In this document: piece by piece, positions 36,452-44,907 of the stretch
Layout of the letters: every line of letters starts with the position of its first letter
Numbering within the stretch: the stretch's first letter is position 1
NCBI RefSeq assembly: GCF_010586825.1
Contig: NZ_JAAAGB010000009.1
Location: 162,970 to 226,969, forward strand
From: Draconibacterium mangrovi
GTDB taxonomy: Bacteria > Bacteroidota > Bacteroidia > Bacteroidales > Prolixibacteraceae
Reading direction: 5' to 3'
DNA length: 64,000 nt
Position numbers and translations under genes: made by a program
Notes under the pieces: model-generated
The model's input: the letters and a program-made list of their open reading frames with translations, nothing else
Databases searched by the model: none
What the model was told of the DNA's origin: nothing

Positions 36452-39022
36452 TTAGCTGATCCATTTTATGAATCGGAAATCCTGGCGGTGTGGCAATTCC
36501 GGATGTTTGGCATACAAACGGAAACTGTATGAGAACGATCCCGGATGGTCGGGTAAAATGGTATGCTTATAACAGCAAGTTGTGCCCTCGCACTTATCCG
36601 GATAGAATTCAACTGTATCAACAATTTTTTCCTGCCCGTCTCTATTTTCAGCAATTAATAATTCCACACCAACTTCCTCAGGTTTCAGGCCTTTTAAGTC
36701 AACCGATACTTTAACCGGGTACTTATCACCCATCACCATTGTGTGCGCAATACCGTCGATGATTTCGATGTTTTTCACCTCAACTCCATCCCATTTTGCA
36801 GCCATTTTGGCTTTCCAGGCAGCAATTTCTTTAGCCAGTTTAAAACCATCTGCATTCACACGCTGAGAACGCTCATACTGCGGATTGTAGTAACGGTCCT
36901 GGTAGTCGCGCATCATTCTAGATGTGGTAAAGTTTGGCGAAACATTTGCAATGGTATTTTTCACATATCCCACCCATTTTTCAGGAATATCGTATTGGTT
37001 GCGGCCATAATAAGCAGGCACAACTTCTTCTTCCAGAATATTGTAAATGGTTTCGGCATCCAGCTCATCCTGGAAATCCTGTACATCATAAGCACGCTCG
37101 GCCGGCAGTGCCCAACCGGCATCTTTCCGATAACCTTCAACCCACCAGCCATCAAGAACTGAGAAGTGCAGCGTACCGTTCATTACTCCTTTTTCGCCAC
37201 TGGTACCCGAAGCTTCCAACGGACGGGTTGGCGTGTTCATCCAAACATCAACTCCCTGCAACAGCATTTTTGCCAGGTTCATATCATAGTTCTGAACGAA
37301 AAGAATTTTACCACGGAACTCGGGACGTTTCGATACTTCAACAATATTTTTAATCAGATCCTGTCCTGCTTTATCTGCCGGGTGAGCTTTACCGGCAAAA
37401 ATAAACTGTACCGGACGCTCAGGATTATTTACAATTTTCGCTAATCGGTCGAGATTACGGAACAACAAGTGCGCACGTTTGTAGGTGGCAAACCTGCGTG
37501 CAAAACCAATTGTTAATGTATTCGGATTCAGTTTTCCGAGAATCTCGCTGATCAACTTCGGATTCTCCGAACGTTTAACCCAGTTATCCGAAAAACGCTC
37601 TTTAATATAGTTAATCAGCTTTTGACGTAATTTTTTACGCAGCTCCCAGATCTCGTAATCCGGAACATTGTAAATATTCTTCCACACATCAAAATCCAAT
37701 TGATTGGTCGGAAATTCTTCGCCAAAATATTTTTTATGAATGTCTTTCCACTCCTGTGCTGCCCAGGTTGGGTAGTGAACACCGTTGGTTACATAACCAA
37801 TCTCCAGTTCCTCCTCGAGGTAACCCTGGAACAAATGTTTTAGCACCGCCTTACTTACATCGCCGTGCAGCATACTAACGCCGTTAATTCCCTGCGACAA
37901 GTTGCTGGCCAGGTAACTCATATTAAAATGATCCTCTTCAACCCTTGCCTTACCCAGCATCTCGAAATCTTCCCAGGTCAATCCCAACTTTTCGACAAAG
38001 AAATTCATGTAATGACGGAACATATCGACATGAAAAGAATCGTGCCCTGCCGGAACCGGCGTGTGCGTTGTAAACACTGTTGATGCATTTACAACTTCTC
38101 TGGCCTCGGCATAGCTAAGTTTCTGTTCAGCCATCAGATTGGCAATACGTTGTATTCCAATAAACGCTGCGTGCCCTTCGTTACAATGGTAAATATCTGA
38201 TTCTACACCCAGCTTTTTTAATGCCTGAATACCACCCAACCCAAGTAACATCTCCTGTTTCAGGCGGTTTTCGTTGTCGCCACCGTATAAATGATGGGTT
38301 ACAAAACGGTCGGCATCGTTATTTTCATGATGATCGGCATCAAGCAAATACAGTTTTACCGAACCAACATTGGTTTGCCAAACACGTCCGATCAATGTCC
38401 TTCCCGGATATTGCACTTCAACGCGCACCCATTCGCCATTTTTATCTAATGCCGGCTGAACAGGGATTTTCGAGAATTGCTGTGCATCGTAAACAGCCAT
38501 TTGCTCGCCGTGTAAATTCAGTGTTTGTTTAAAATACCCATAGCGATACAACAAACCTACGGCAACCAGTTTTACTTTCATATCGCTGGCTTCTTTCAGG
38601 TAGTCGCCGGCCAAAATACCCAAACCGCCCGAGAATATTTTCAAGCTGTCGTGCAAACCGTACTCCATACTGAAATACGAGATTCCGGGGCCTGCAAGCT
38701 CCTTACGCTCATCAAGATATTGGTTGAACTTTGCATTTACTTCGTGCATTCGGGCTACGAACATTTCATCGCGCTCCAGCTCTCTAAAACGGTTGTAGCT
38801 CACCTGGTCGAGCAACACAATCGGGTTATGGGCGCATTCTTCCCAAATTTCCGCATCTATATGCTGAAATAATTCGCGTGCTTCAGAATTCCAAACCCAC
38901 CAAAGGTTTTTTGAAAGCTCGCGCAGCGGTGAAAGACTTTCCGGAACGTTAGATTCTACAATAATCCGTTTCCATACCGGCTCTCCCACAACCGGATTCT
39001 TTATAAATTTTTTCTCTTCCAT
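36452..39022 (-). CDS. glgP: Alpha-glucan (glycogen) phosphorylase
   Basis: 856 residues, the TIGR02094-type phosphorylase with its long N-terminal extension (PLRELSKNLWWVWNSEARELF). ISYFSMEYGLHDSLKIFSGGLG is split across the sugar-binding region. The pyridoxal-phosphate lysine sits in EASGTSGEKGVMNG near residue 610. It releases glucose 1-phosphate from glycogen. It is the last gene of the glycogen cluster and is preceded by a 153-base gap with its own candidate promoter and a palindrome, so it may be expressed separately. Confidence 0.94.
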   Translation of the reverse strand: MEEKKFIKNPVVGEPVWKRIIVESNVPESLSPLRELSKNLWWVWNSEARELFQHIDAEIWEECAHNPIVLLDQVSYNRFRELERDEMFVARMHEVNAKFNQYLDERKELAGPGISYFSMEYGLHDSLKIFSGGLGILAGDYLKEASDMKVKLVAVGLLYRYGYFKQTLNLHGEQMAVYDAQQFSKIPVQPALDKNGEWVRVEVQYPGRTLIGRVWQTNVGSVKLYLLDADHHENNDADRFVTHHLYGGDNENRLKQEMLLGLGGIQALKKLGVESDIYHCNEGHAAFIGIQRIANLMAEQKLSYAEAREVVNASTVFTTHTPVPAGHDSFHVDMFRHYMNFFVEKLGLTWEDFEMLGKARVEEDHFNMSYLASNLSQGINGVSMLHGDVSKAVLKHLFQGYLEEELEIGYVTNGVHYPTWAAQEWKDIHKKYFGEEFPTNQLDFDVWKNIYNVPDYEIWELRKKLRQKLINYIKERFSDNWVKRSENPKLISEILGKLNPNTLTIGFARRFATYKRAHLLFRNLDRLAKIVNNPERPVQFIFAGKAHPADKAGQDLIKNIVEVSKRPEFRGKILFVQNYDMNLAKMLLQGVDVWMNTPTRPLEASGTSGEKGVMNGTLHFSVLDGWWVEGYRKDAGWALPAERAYDVQDFQDELDAETIYNILEEEVVPAYYGRNQYDIPEKWVGYVKNTIANVSPNFTTSRMMRDYQDRYYNPQYERSQRVNADGFKLAKEIAAWKAKMAAKWDGVEVKNIEIIDGIAHTMVMGDKYPVKVSVDLKGLKPEEVGVELLIAENRDGQEKIVDTVEFYPDKCEGTTCCYKHTILPDHPGSFSYSFRLYAKHPELPHRQDFRFIKWIS

Positions 39023-39070
39023 TTTCTTCTCATTTTATTAATTACAAACTATGCCCGGCGGGCAAGCTGA

Positions 39071-39093
39071 TCGTTCTAACTTACTTAGAACGA
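39071..39093. promoter_or_regulatory. Palindrome at the glgP promoter
   Basis: TCGTTCTAA and TTAGAACGA form a perfect 9-bp inverted repeat with a 5-base centre. It lies at the expected transcription start, just downstream of the candidate -7 element. It could be an operator or a 5' RNA hairpin. Confidence 0.5.
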
Positions 39094-39097
39094 GCTG

Positions 39098-39105
39098 CAA
39101 AATTA
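39098..39105 (-). promoter_or_regulatory. Candidate -7 promoter element of glgP
   Basis: On the minus strand TAATTTTG matches TAnnTTTG in the gap between the GH57 gene and glgP. The -33 spacing is not ideal. Confidence 0.42.
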
Positions 39106-39175
39106 GATTATCATTTCAACAAAGTGTTTGTTCTACAATTATCGTTAAGTGAATTTAATGTTAGCGACAAATCGT

Positions 39176-40504
39176 CTATTTCTTATTTCGCAAAGCCGTT
39201 TTTTGCTTTTTCGTTTTTTGCAAACGGCGCAAATCGGCTTCCATTCTTTTAATTTTTTCTTCTTTTTCTTCGAGTAAACGATGAAGCGAAGCAATTTCAT
39301 TCTCCACTTCACTTTCGGGAACATGCGCATTTAAACGGATTTTAAAATCACTCAGCACATTCATATAATTGATAAAAGCCTCGTAAGGCGAATCAAAATG
39401 GCTGTAGGATTTATGTGGATTACCATCGGCAAAATACTTGGTCGACATGTAAAAGAAATGATCGCTCGCCTGCAGGTAATTCCAATCCTTCTGAAGAACA
39501 GCGTCGGTACACCGGGCCATTTGTCCTTTCATGGCATACAATTTTTCAAAGGCCTCCTTCTGCATCTCGTTCCCCAGCCAGGCACTGAGATCGCGCTCTT
39601 CGTCGGACCAGGAAATTGGATGAGGAACACTAACAACTGAAATCGGCTGAAGTTCATTAACAGCCTCCGAAGGTGTTGAAAACTTTAGCTTATCGCTTTT
39701 AATGATCTGTTCAGCCAGCGCATTTAAGAAATCGAATATACCGGCTTCTTTTGGCTGCCGGGTTCCAAACGAATCGTAGCCCATAAACAAGTTTATTACC
39801 TCTTCTTTTTCACCAACTTTTTCGAGCCAGCTCACATATTTTTCTGCTGTTAGCGGATATTTATCCCAGTTTTTATCGGAGAAACGAAATCCAATGTCGT
39901 CGCTCAGTTTATAGTTCCGCATTAATACTTTTAGCCGCGGATTAATGGCGTTTACATACAGAAAATCCGGGCTTTTCCATCCCAGCACGTGTTTGGCTCC
40001 TTCAGTTAACATGGCCGAATAACCCAGCTTGGCCACTTTCTCTCCAATTTCGTCGGAGTAGATCATTTCAGTATTGCGGAAAACACGCGGTTTCTGACCA
40101 AACAACCTGATAATCTGCTCGTCGTGCTTTTTCACCTGGTCGGTAAAAGCATGGATATCTCTTAACGAACTTAATGAATGCGAATAAGTTTCTGCCAGAA
40201 ACTCAACACAACCGGTTTTTGCCAACTTCTGAAACGACTCGATAACATCGGGCGCATAAAGTTCAAACTGTTCCAGTGCCACGCCGGTTATCGAAAAAGC
40301 TACCTTAAACTTATCACCCAGTTTTTTAGCCAGCTCAAGCAACAATTTATTGGCCGGCAAATAACTTTTGTCGGCTATATTTCGGATTATGCTTTCGTTT
40401 GAATAATCGTCGTAGTAATAATGGTCGTTCCCGATATCGAAAAAACGGTAACGCCGGTGTCTGAATGGTTGATGTATTTGAAAAAACAAACAAATTGATT
40501 TCAT
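39176..40504 (-). CDS. GH57 alpha-amylase-type glycosidase
   Basis: 442 residues. The start SICLFFQIHQPFR carries the GH57 HQP motif. The nucleophile glutamate is in VFRNTEMIYSDEIG (about 147) and the acid aspartate in LFMGYDSFG (about 244). GH57 enzymes hydrolyse or transfer alpha-1,4-glucan chains. The tail is a lysine-rich coiled coil (about 390-442) not needed for the fold. The gene sits 10 bases after the glycogen-synthase-like gene, as in Bacteroides, where the three-gene set GT4, GH57 and debranching enzyme also occurs. Confidence 0.92.
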   Translation of the reverse strand: MKSICLFFQIHQPFRHRRYRFFDIGNDHYYYDDYSNESIIRNIADKSYLPANKLLLELAKKLGDKFKVAFSITGVALEQFELYAPDVIESFQKLAKTGCVEFLAETYSHSLSSLRDIHAFTDQVKKHDEQIIRLFGQKPRVFRNTEMIYSDEIGEKVAKLGYSAMLTEGAKHVLGWKSPDFLYVNAINPRLKVLMRNYKLSDDIGFRFSDKNWDKYPLTAEKYVSWLEKVGEKEEVINLFMGYDSFGTRQPKEAGIFDFLNALAEQIIKSDKLKFSTPSEAVNELQPISVVSVPHPISWSDEERDLSAWLGNEMQKEAFEKLYAMKGQMARCTDAVLQKDWNYLQASDHFFYMSTKYFADGNPHKSYSHFDSPYEAFINYMNVLSDFKIRLNAHVPESEVENEIASLHRLLEEKEEKIKRMEADLRRLQKTKKQKTALRNKK

Positions 40505-40514
40505 AACAGTTGGG

Positions 40515-41807
40515 TTAATATTCTTGCAAGGTACTTTCGTAAACTTTTCTCACTTCACGGGCCGAGTGTGTCCACTTTAATTCATCCACCTCTGTTTTTC
40601 CGGCCCTTTTAAAATGCTGGGCCAAAGAGGAATAATTTAATACTCCATAAATAGAATCGGCCATTGCGTAGGTATCCCAAAAATCGATCTTTATGGCATG
40701 TTTTAAAATTTCCGACACCCCCGACTGGTTGGATATAATTACCGGCACATTTAACTGCATGGCTTCAAGCGGCACAATTCCGAAAGGCTCCGATACCGAC
40801 GGCATAACAAACACATCGGTCATGCTAAAAAGGTCGTTTACATCATTCCCATTCAGGAAACCGGTAAAATGAAATTTATCGGCAATGCCCAACGCTGCTG
40901 TTCGTGCAATCATTTCGTTCATCATATCTCCGCTTCCGGCCATAACAAAACGCGCATTCCGCATTTTTTTGAGCACCAGGTTTGCGGCTTCAACAAAATA
41001 ACCGGGGCCTTTTTGCATGGTTATCCTTCCTAAAAAAGTAACCACTTTATCGTTAACTCCTTTTGGCGGCAAACTTCCTTTTTCTTTATTTACCGATTCA
41101 ACCGCATTATAAACGGTAACCACTTTTTCGGGCGGAATTCCGTACTTATCGATCACGATTTTCCGTGTAAGGTTGCTCACTGCAATAATTTTATCGGCCG
41201 CTTCCATGCCTTCGCGCTCAATGGCATAAACCCGCGGGTTTACATCGCCTCCGCTTCGGTCGAAATCGGTGGCATGCACATGAATAACCAATGGTTTCCC
41301 TGTGGCCTGGCTGGCAGCAATTCCTGCCGGATAAGTGAGCCAGTCGTGTGCATGAATAATGTCGCAGGGATTATCTTCGGCAATCAAACGAGCCACCAGC
41401 GCATAATCGCGAATATCTTTTAACAGACCGGGGCCGTAACCACCGCTAAATTCTATTTTTGAGTCTTCGTCGGTTTCAACAAATTTTGTCTGGCGTAAAT
41501 AACGTTTGCTTTTTAATGTCCAGAATTCCTCTTCGGTAACATAGGGAAGAATGGGCGAATCTACTTCGAGGTATTCCATTGTTTTTCCGCCTTCATCAAA
41601 AGTAAAGGTCGTTCGGTTTACGGGAATAGTATTGGCTCCAATCAGCTTTATTCGCGACTGATCTTCGTCGCCAAAAGCCTTCGGAACCACAAAAGTTACG
41701 TCAATATCTTCAATATCTGCCATACCTTTTGTAAGCCCGTAACAGGCTGTCCCCAATCCACCGGAGATATGGGGAGGAAATTCCCATCCAAACATTAATA
41801 CCTTCAT
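40515..41807 (-). CDS. Glycogen-synthase-like GT4 glycosyltransferase
   Basis: 430 residues from ATG 41807 (MKVLMFGWEFPPHISGGLG); an in-frame ATG at 41837 would add ten residues. GWEFPPHISGGLGTACYGL is the nucleotide-sugar loop, IIHAHDWLTYPAG follows, and the donor site has FLGRITMQKGP and SVSEPFGIVPLEAM. It probably extends alpha-1,4-glucan chains. Whether the donor is ADP-glucose or UDP-glucose cannot be said; no glgC is in the window. Context with glgB, debranching enzyme, GH57 and glgP firmly places it in glycogen metabolism. Confidence 0.9.
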   Translation of the reverse strand: MKVLMFGWEFPPHISGGLGTACYGLTKGMADIEDIDVTFVVPKAFGDEDQSRIKLIGANTIPVNRTTFTFDEGGKTMEYLEVDSPILPYVTEEEFWTLKSKRYLRQTKFVETDEDSKIEFSGGYGPGLLKDIRDYALVARLIAEDNPCDIIHAHDWLTYPAGIAASQATGKPLVIHVHATDFDRSGGDVNPRVYAIEREGMEAADKIIAVSNLTRKIVIDKYGIPPEKVVTVYNAVESVNKEKGSLPPKGVNDKVVTFLGRITMQKGPGYFVEAANLVLKKMRNARFVMAGSGDMMNEMIARTAALGIADKFHFTGFLNGNDVNDLFSMTDVFVMPSVSEPFGIVPLEAMQLNVPVIISNQSGVSEILKHAIKIDFWDTYAMADSIYGVLNYSSLAQHFKRAGKTEVDELKWTHSAREVRKVYESTLQEY

Positions 41808-41855
41808 CTGATCTTCTAATTTTCCGGTTGCATCCAAAAATCAATTGTTTTTGGT

Positions 41856-43802
41856 TTATTCTGTATAGTTCTGTACCAATTCGAGCGCATACGAAACTCC
41901 GGCCACATTCCAGGCCTGCGAAATGGCGCCTTTTCCAACATGCGGTGGATCGCCATCGTACATTTCCGGAATATTCCCGATACAATGCTCGGTCATTTCG
42001 GCTTCAAAACTTTCCATAATCTGCTTCACAAACGGCAATCCTCCCCGCTTATGAATTTTCAAATAAGCTTCAACAAAAAACTGAAGTAACCAGGGCCAAA
42101 CAGCTCCCTGGTGCACCGCCAGCTCCCGTTCTTTTGGGCCTCCGCTGATATTACCAAAGTAACGCAAATGATCGGGCGATAATGTTCGCAGCCCCCTGTT
42201 GGTTAACAGTTTGCGCTTCACTACACTTAACACCTGCTTTTGTTGCTCTTTTGTAAGCGGTGTATAATCCATGGCCACAGCAATTACCATATTTGGTCGT
42301 ACTGCCCATTCGTGCTGTTCATCTTTTACCACATCGGCCAGGTAGCCATGTCCATCGCTCCAGAAGGTTTTCAGGAACGACTGCGCCACTTTATTAACCA
42401 TGTGTTTCCATTGCGTAATAAATTCATGGTCGCCGGCCATGTCAGCCAAATCAAGGGCAAAACAAATGGCATTAAACCACAGGGCATTCACCTCAACAGG
42501 CATTCCGGCGCGTGGTAAAACGGCCTTGCCGTCAACACTGGAATTCATCCAGGTTAATGCTGTATCTTCCTTTTCGGCATAAATCAATCCGTTGGGCAAC
42601 ACCTTTATATCTTCCCGTTTCTGACTGGTATAGGCATTGAGTATTCGTTTAATCACTTCGCCATACGTTCTCCAAAGCAACTTTGGATTGTTCTTTTTCT
42701 TTAAATACTGCTGAATAACCCAAATAAACCACAACGATGTGTCGGCAGAATGGTAGGTAAGTTCTTTATCCTTGATCTGATCGGGGAAAAAACCATCGTT
42801 AAAATATTTCAGGTACGAATCGAGTATTTTCTCACACAGTTTCGGATCGTTAAACGCCAGACACAATCCGGGAAGCGACACAAATGTTTGACGGGTAATG
42901 CTGTCGTACCAAGGGAAACCGGCAATAATATCGGCCGTGTAACCTTCGTGCATGATAAACTGGTGAGCAGCCCGTTCCAAAACACTGTTGAAGGTTTCTT
43001 TGCCTCCTCGTTTGTTCTGCTCTTTGGTAAACCGCTGTTTTAACGAGACCGGATTAGCTTCTGTTAAACCTGCAGCAAAAACGATCGACTCCCCTTTTTT
43101 CATCGGAAACTCAAAATAGCCCGGCACAAAAAGATCTTCCAGATAATCGTAGCCCCGGATCAGCTCTTTCAGGTATTCAATATCGTAATACCAATCGGGT
43201 ACACCAACAAAATCAACTGCTTTGCTGCATTGCATAAACAAATCGGGGTAGCCTTCGTACAAACATGTTTTTATGCCGTTTTTGGCCTTCCTAAACTTGC
43301 GGTTTACAAACATATTTGCCTTACTCAGCTGATGAATATTTCGGAAAGCCAGAAATGGTTTTAATCGCAAAGTTGTTGGCGATTTAGCTTCCTCAAGCGT
43401 ATATTTTATCAGAATTTGTTCCTCTTTTTCAACCAGCAGCCGTTCTTTTGTAAGCACAACCCCGCCAACCCGGTAGGTAATTTTGGGTATGGCATCAAAC
43501 TCTACATTGCGGATATATTTGTGCCCTTTGGGTTCGTAGGTTCCGCCTTTGTAGCGGTGGATTCCGAGGTTGAATTCGGCCTCGTTTTGTATCACTGTTT
43601 CATCGAGCGACGAAAGCAACACATGTTTTTCACCTCCAAATTTTTCAATAGGACAAACAAGCAAACCATGGTATTTTCGGGTATTGCAGCCGTTTAGCGT
43701 AGTACTTAAGTAAGAACCGGCTCTATTTGATCGTAATATTTCTTTGAACAGCGAATATTCAAGATTTACCAGCTGCTCCTTATCAAATTCAAGGTAATGC
43801 AT
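41856..43802 (-). CDS. Glycogen debranching enzyme (GH133 amylo-alpha-1,6-glucosidase)
   Basis: 648 residues from ATG 43802. The N-terminal domain has SNRAGSYLSTTLNGCNTRKYHGLLV and the C-terminal (alpha/alpha)6 barrel has IIAGFPWYDSITRQTFVSLPGL, DTALTWMNSS and HQGAVWPWLLQFFVEAY. These are archaeal/Bacteroides-type debranching motifs. It removes alpha-1,6 branch glucose. A longer frame to 43847 lacks support. Confidence 0.92.
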   Translation of the reverse strand: MHYLEFDKEQLVNLEYSLFKEILRSNRAGSYLSTTLNGCNTRKYHGLLVCPIEKFGGEKHVLLSSLDETVIQNEAEFNLGIHRYKGGTYEPKGHKYIRNVEFDAIPKITYRVGGVVLTKERLLVEKEEQILIKYTLEEAKSPTTLRLKPFLAFRNIHQLSKANMFVNRKFRKAKNGIKTCLYEGYPDLFMQCSKAVDFVGVPDWYYDIEYLKELIRGYDYLEDLFVPGYFEFPMKKGESIVFAAGLTEANPVSLKQRFTKEQNKRGGKETFNSVLERAAHQFIMHEGYTADIIAGFPWYDSITRQTFVSLPGLCLAFNDPKLCEKILDSYLKYFNDGFFPDQIKDKELTYHSADTSLWFIWVIQQYLKKKNNPKLLWRTYGEVIKRILNAYTSQKREDIKVLPNGLIYAEKEDTALTWMNSSVDGKAVLPRAGMPVEVNALWFNAICFALDLADMAGDHEFITQWKHMVNKVAQSFLKTFWSDGHGYLADVVKDEQHEWAVRPNMVIAVAMDYTPLTKEQQKQVLSVVKRKLLTNRGLRTLSPDHLRYFGNISGGPKERELAVHQGAVWPWLLQFFVEAYLKIHKRGGLPFVKQIMESFEAEMTEHCIGNIPEMYDGDPPHVGKGAISQAWNVAGVSYALELVQNYTE

Positions 43803-43875
43803 ATTAGTAACACTTTGGTAAATTGAGTATTGGTTCAGCAGCCACAACGAAGTTGTCTCTACTAAGTTAAGGGAT

Positions 43876-44907
43876 TTAACTTACAATTGTGTGGTCACCA
43901 CCACCAAATTGCTCAATCTGTACATTAAAATAGTCTTTTTCTAACTTTAAATTAAGATACGGGAATCTTTTTTCCAGCAACTCTAATTTATTTAGAAAAC
44001 TAAGGAGAAATTTGGAATATTCAAGGGACTTTTTGTTGATTGGGCGATGCTTTACAGCATTGCTTATTTTTTGAACTTCCCGCGCAATTTCGATACTTTC
44101 AGGGTTGATTAGTGCCGCTTCAAAACGCGACCAGATATGCTTAATGGCCACCTCTGAAATGTGCAACATATCTTCGGCATAAAAACGATAATCGCGCAGT
44201 TCATCCATCACAATTTCGTACGACGGGAAATAGGCACATTTTTCAGCTCCATGTTCCTGAATAAGTTGATCGACAGCTAGTATCAACGTCGACTTACTTC
44301 GCTGGTTTTCAATAGCACCGTCTTTCCAATGACGAATCGGGCTGACCGTAAAAACCACTTTTAGCTCAGGATTTATTTGCCAGATTTTGTGCAGCAATTT
44401 ACGATAGACTTCAACGATTTGTTGTACCGACAAACGTTCGCGCGCAAACTCGCGGGCCGGAATTTTATGGCAATTCGAAACCAGTTCACCACTTTTTTTA
44501 TACCGGTAAATCCATGCCGTGCCAAAAGTGAGAAATAGAAAACCGGCCTGCTTTAAAAAAGTTGCCGAAATTTTAATACGCGTATTGATGTCATCCAAGG
44601 CCTTATTTTGTTCCGTATTCGAAAAACGGCCATGATGACTAAAGCTGTGCCAAAGGCCGTTGTGCTCTATAAGATCGATTGCCGAAAGCTGCTTTTCTTC
44701 GAGCAATAGCTGCAGGCCGTTGGCAACAGAAAGCGGATTATACAAAATTCCAAACGGATTGATGTCAACCGGGTATTTCAGGGCTTCCATTTTTGCCCCA
44801 ACATTTTCGGTAAAACACGATCCCAGAAACAGGTTCTTTATTTTATAACCCGTTTGCCACTTAAACTGCGGCACATCTACTATGGTTTGAAATTTTGCTT
44901 CGGCCAT
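43876..44907 (-). CDS. GSCFA-domain protein
   Basis: 343 residues with the name-giving motif LFLGSCFTENVG near residue 30, FLTFGTAWIYRY near 125 and VVFTVSPIRHWKDG near 185. The fold is related to SGNH/GDSL hydrolases, with Ser in GSCF as possible nucleophile. Function is not known. The start codon directly abuts the glgB stop and the debranching gene follows, so it is embedded in the glycogen operon. It may act on an acyl group of glycogen or of a linked compound, but this is only inference. Confidence 0.88.
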   Translation of the reverse strand: MAEAKFQTIVDVPQFKWQTGYKIKNLFLGSCFTENVGAKMEALKYPVDINPFGILYNPLSVANGLQLLLEEKQLSAIDLIEHNGLWHSFSHHGRFSNTEQNKALDDINTRIKISATFLKQAGFLFLTFGTAWIYRYKKSGELVSNCHKIPAREFARERLSVQQIVEVYRKLLHKIWQINPELKVVFTVSPIRHWKDGAIENQRSKSTLILAVDQLIQEHGAEKCAYFPSYEIVMDELRDYRFYAEDMLHISEVAIKHIWSRFEAALINPESIEIAREVQKISNAVKHRPINKKSLEYSKFLLSFLNKLELLEKRFPYLNLKLEKDYFNVQIEQFGGGDHTIVS

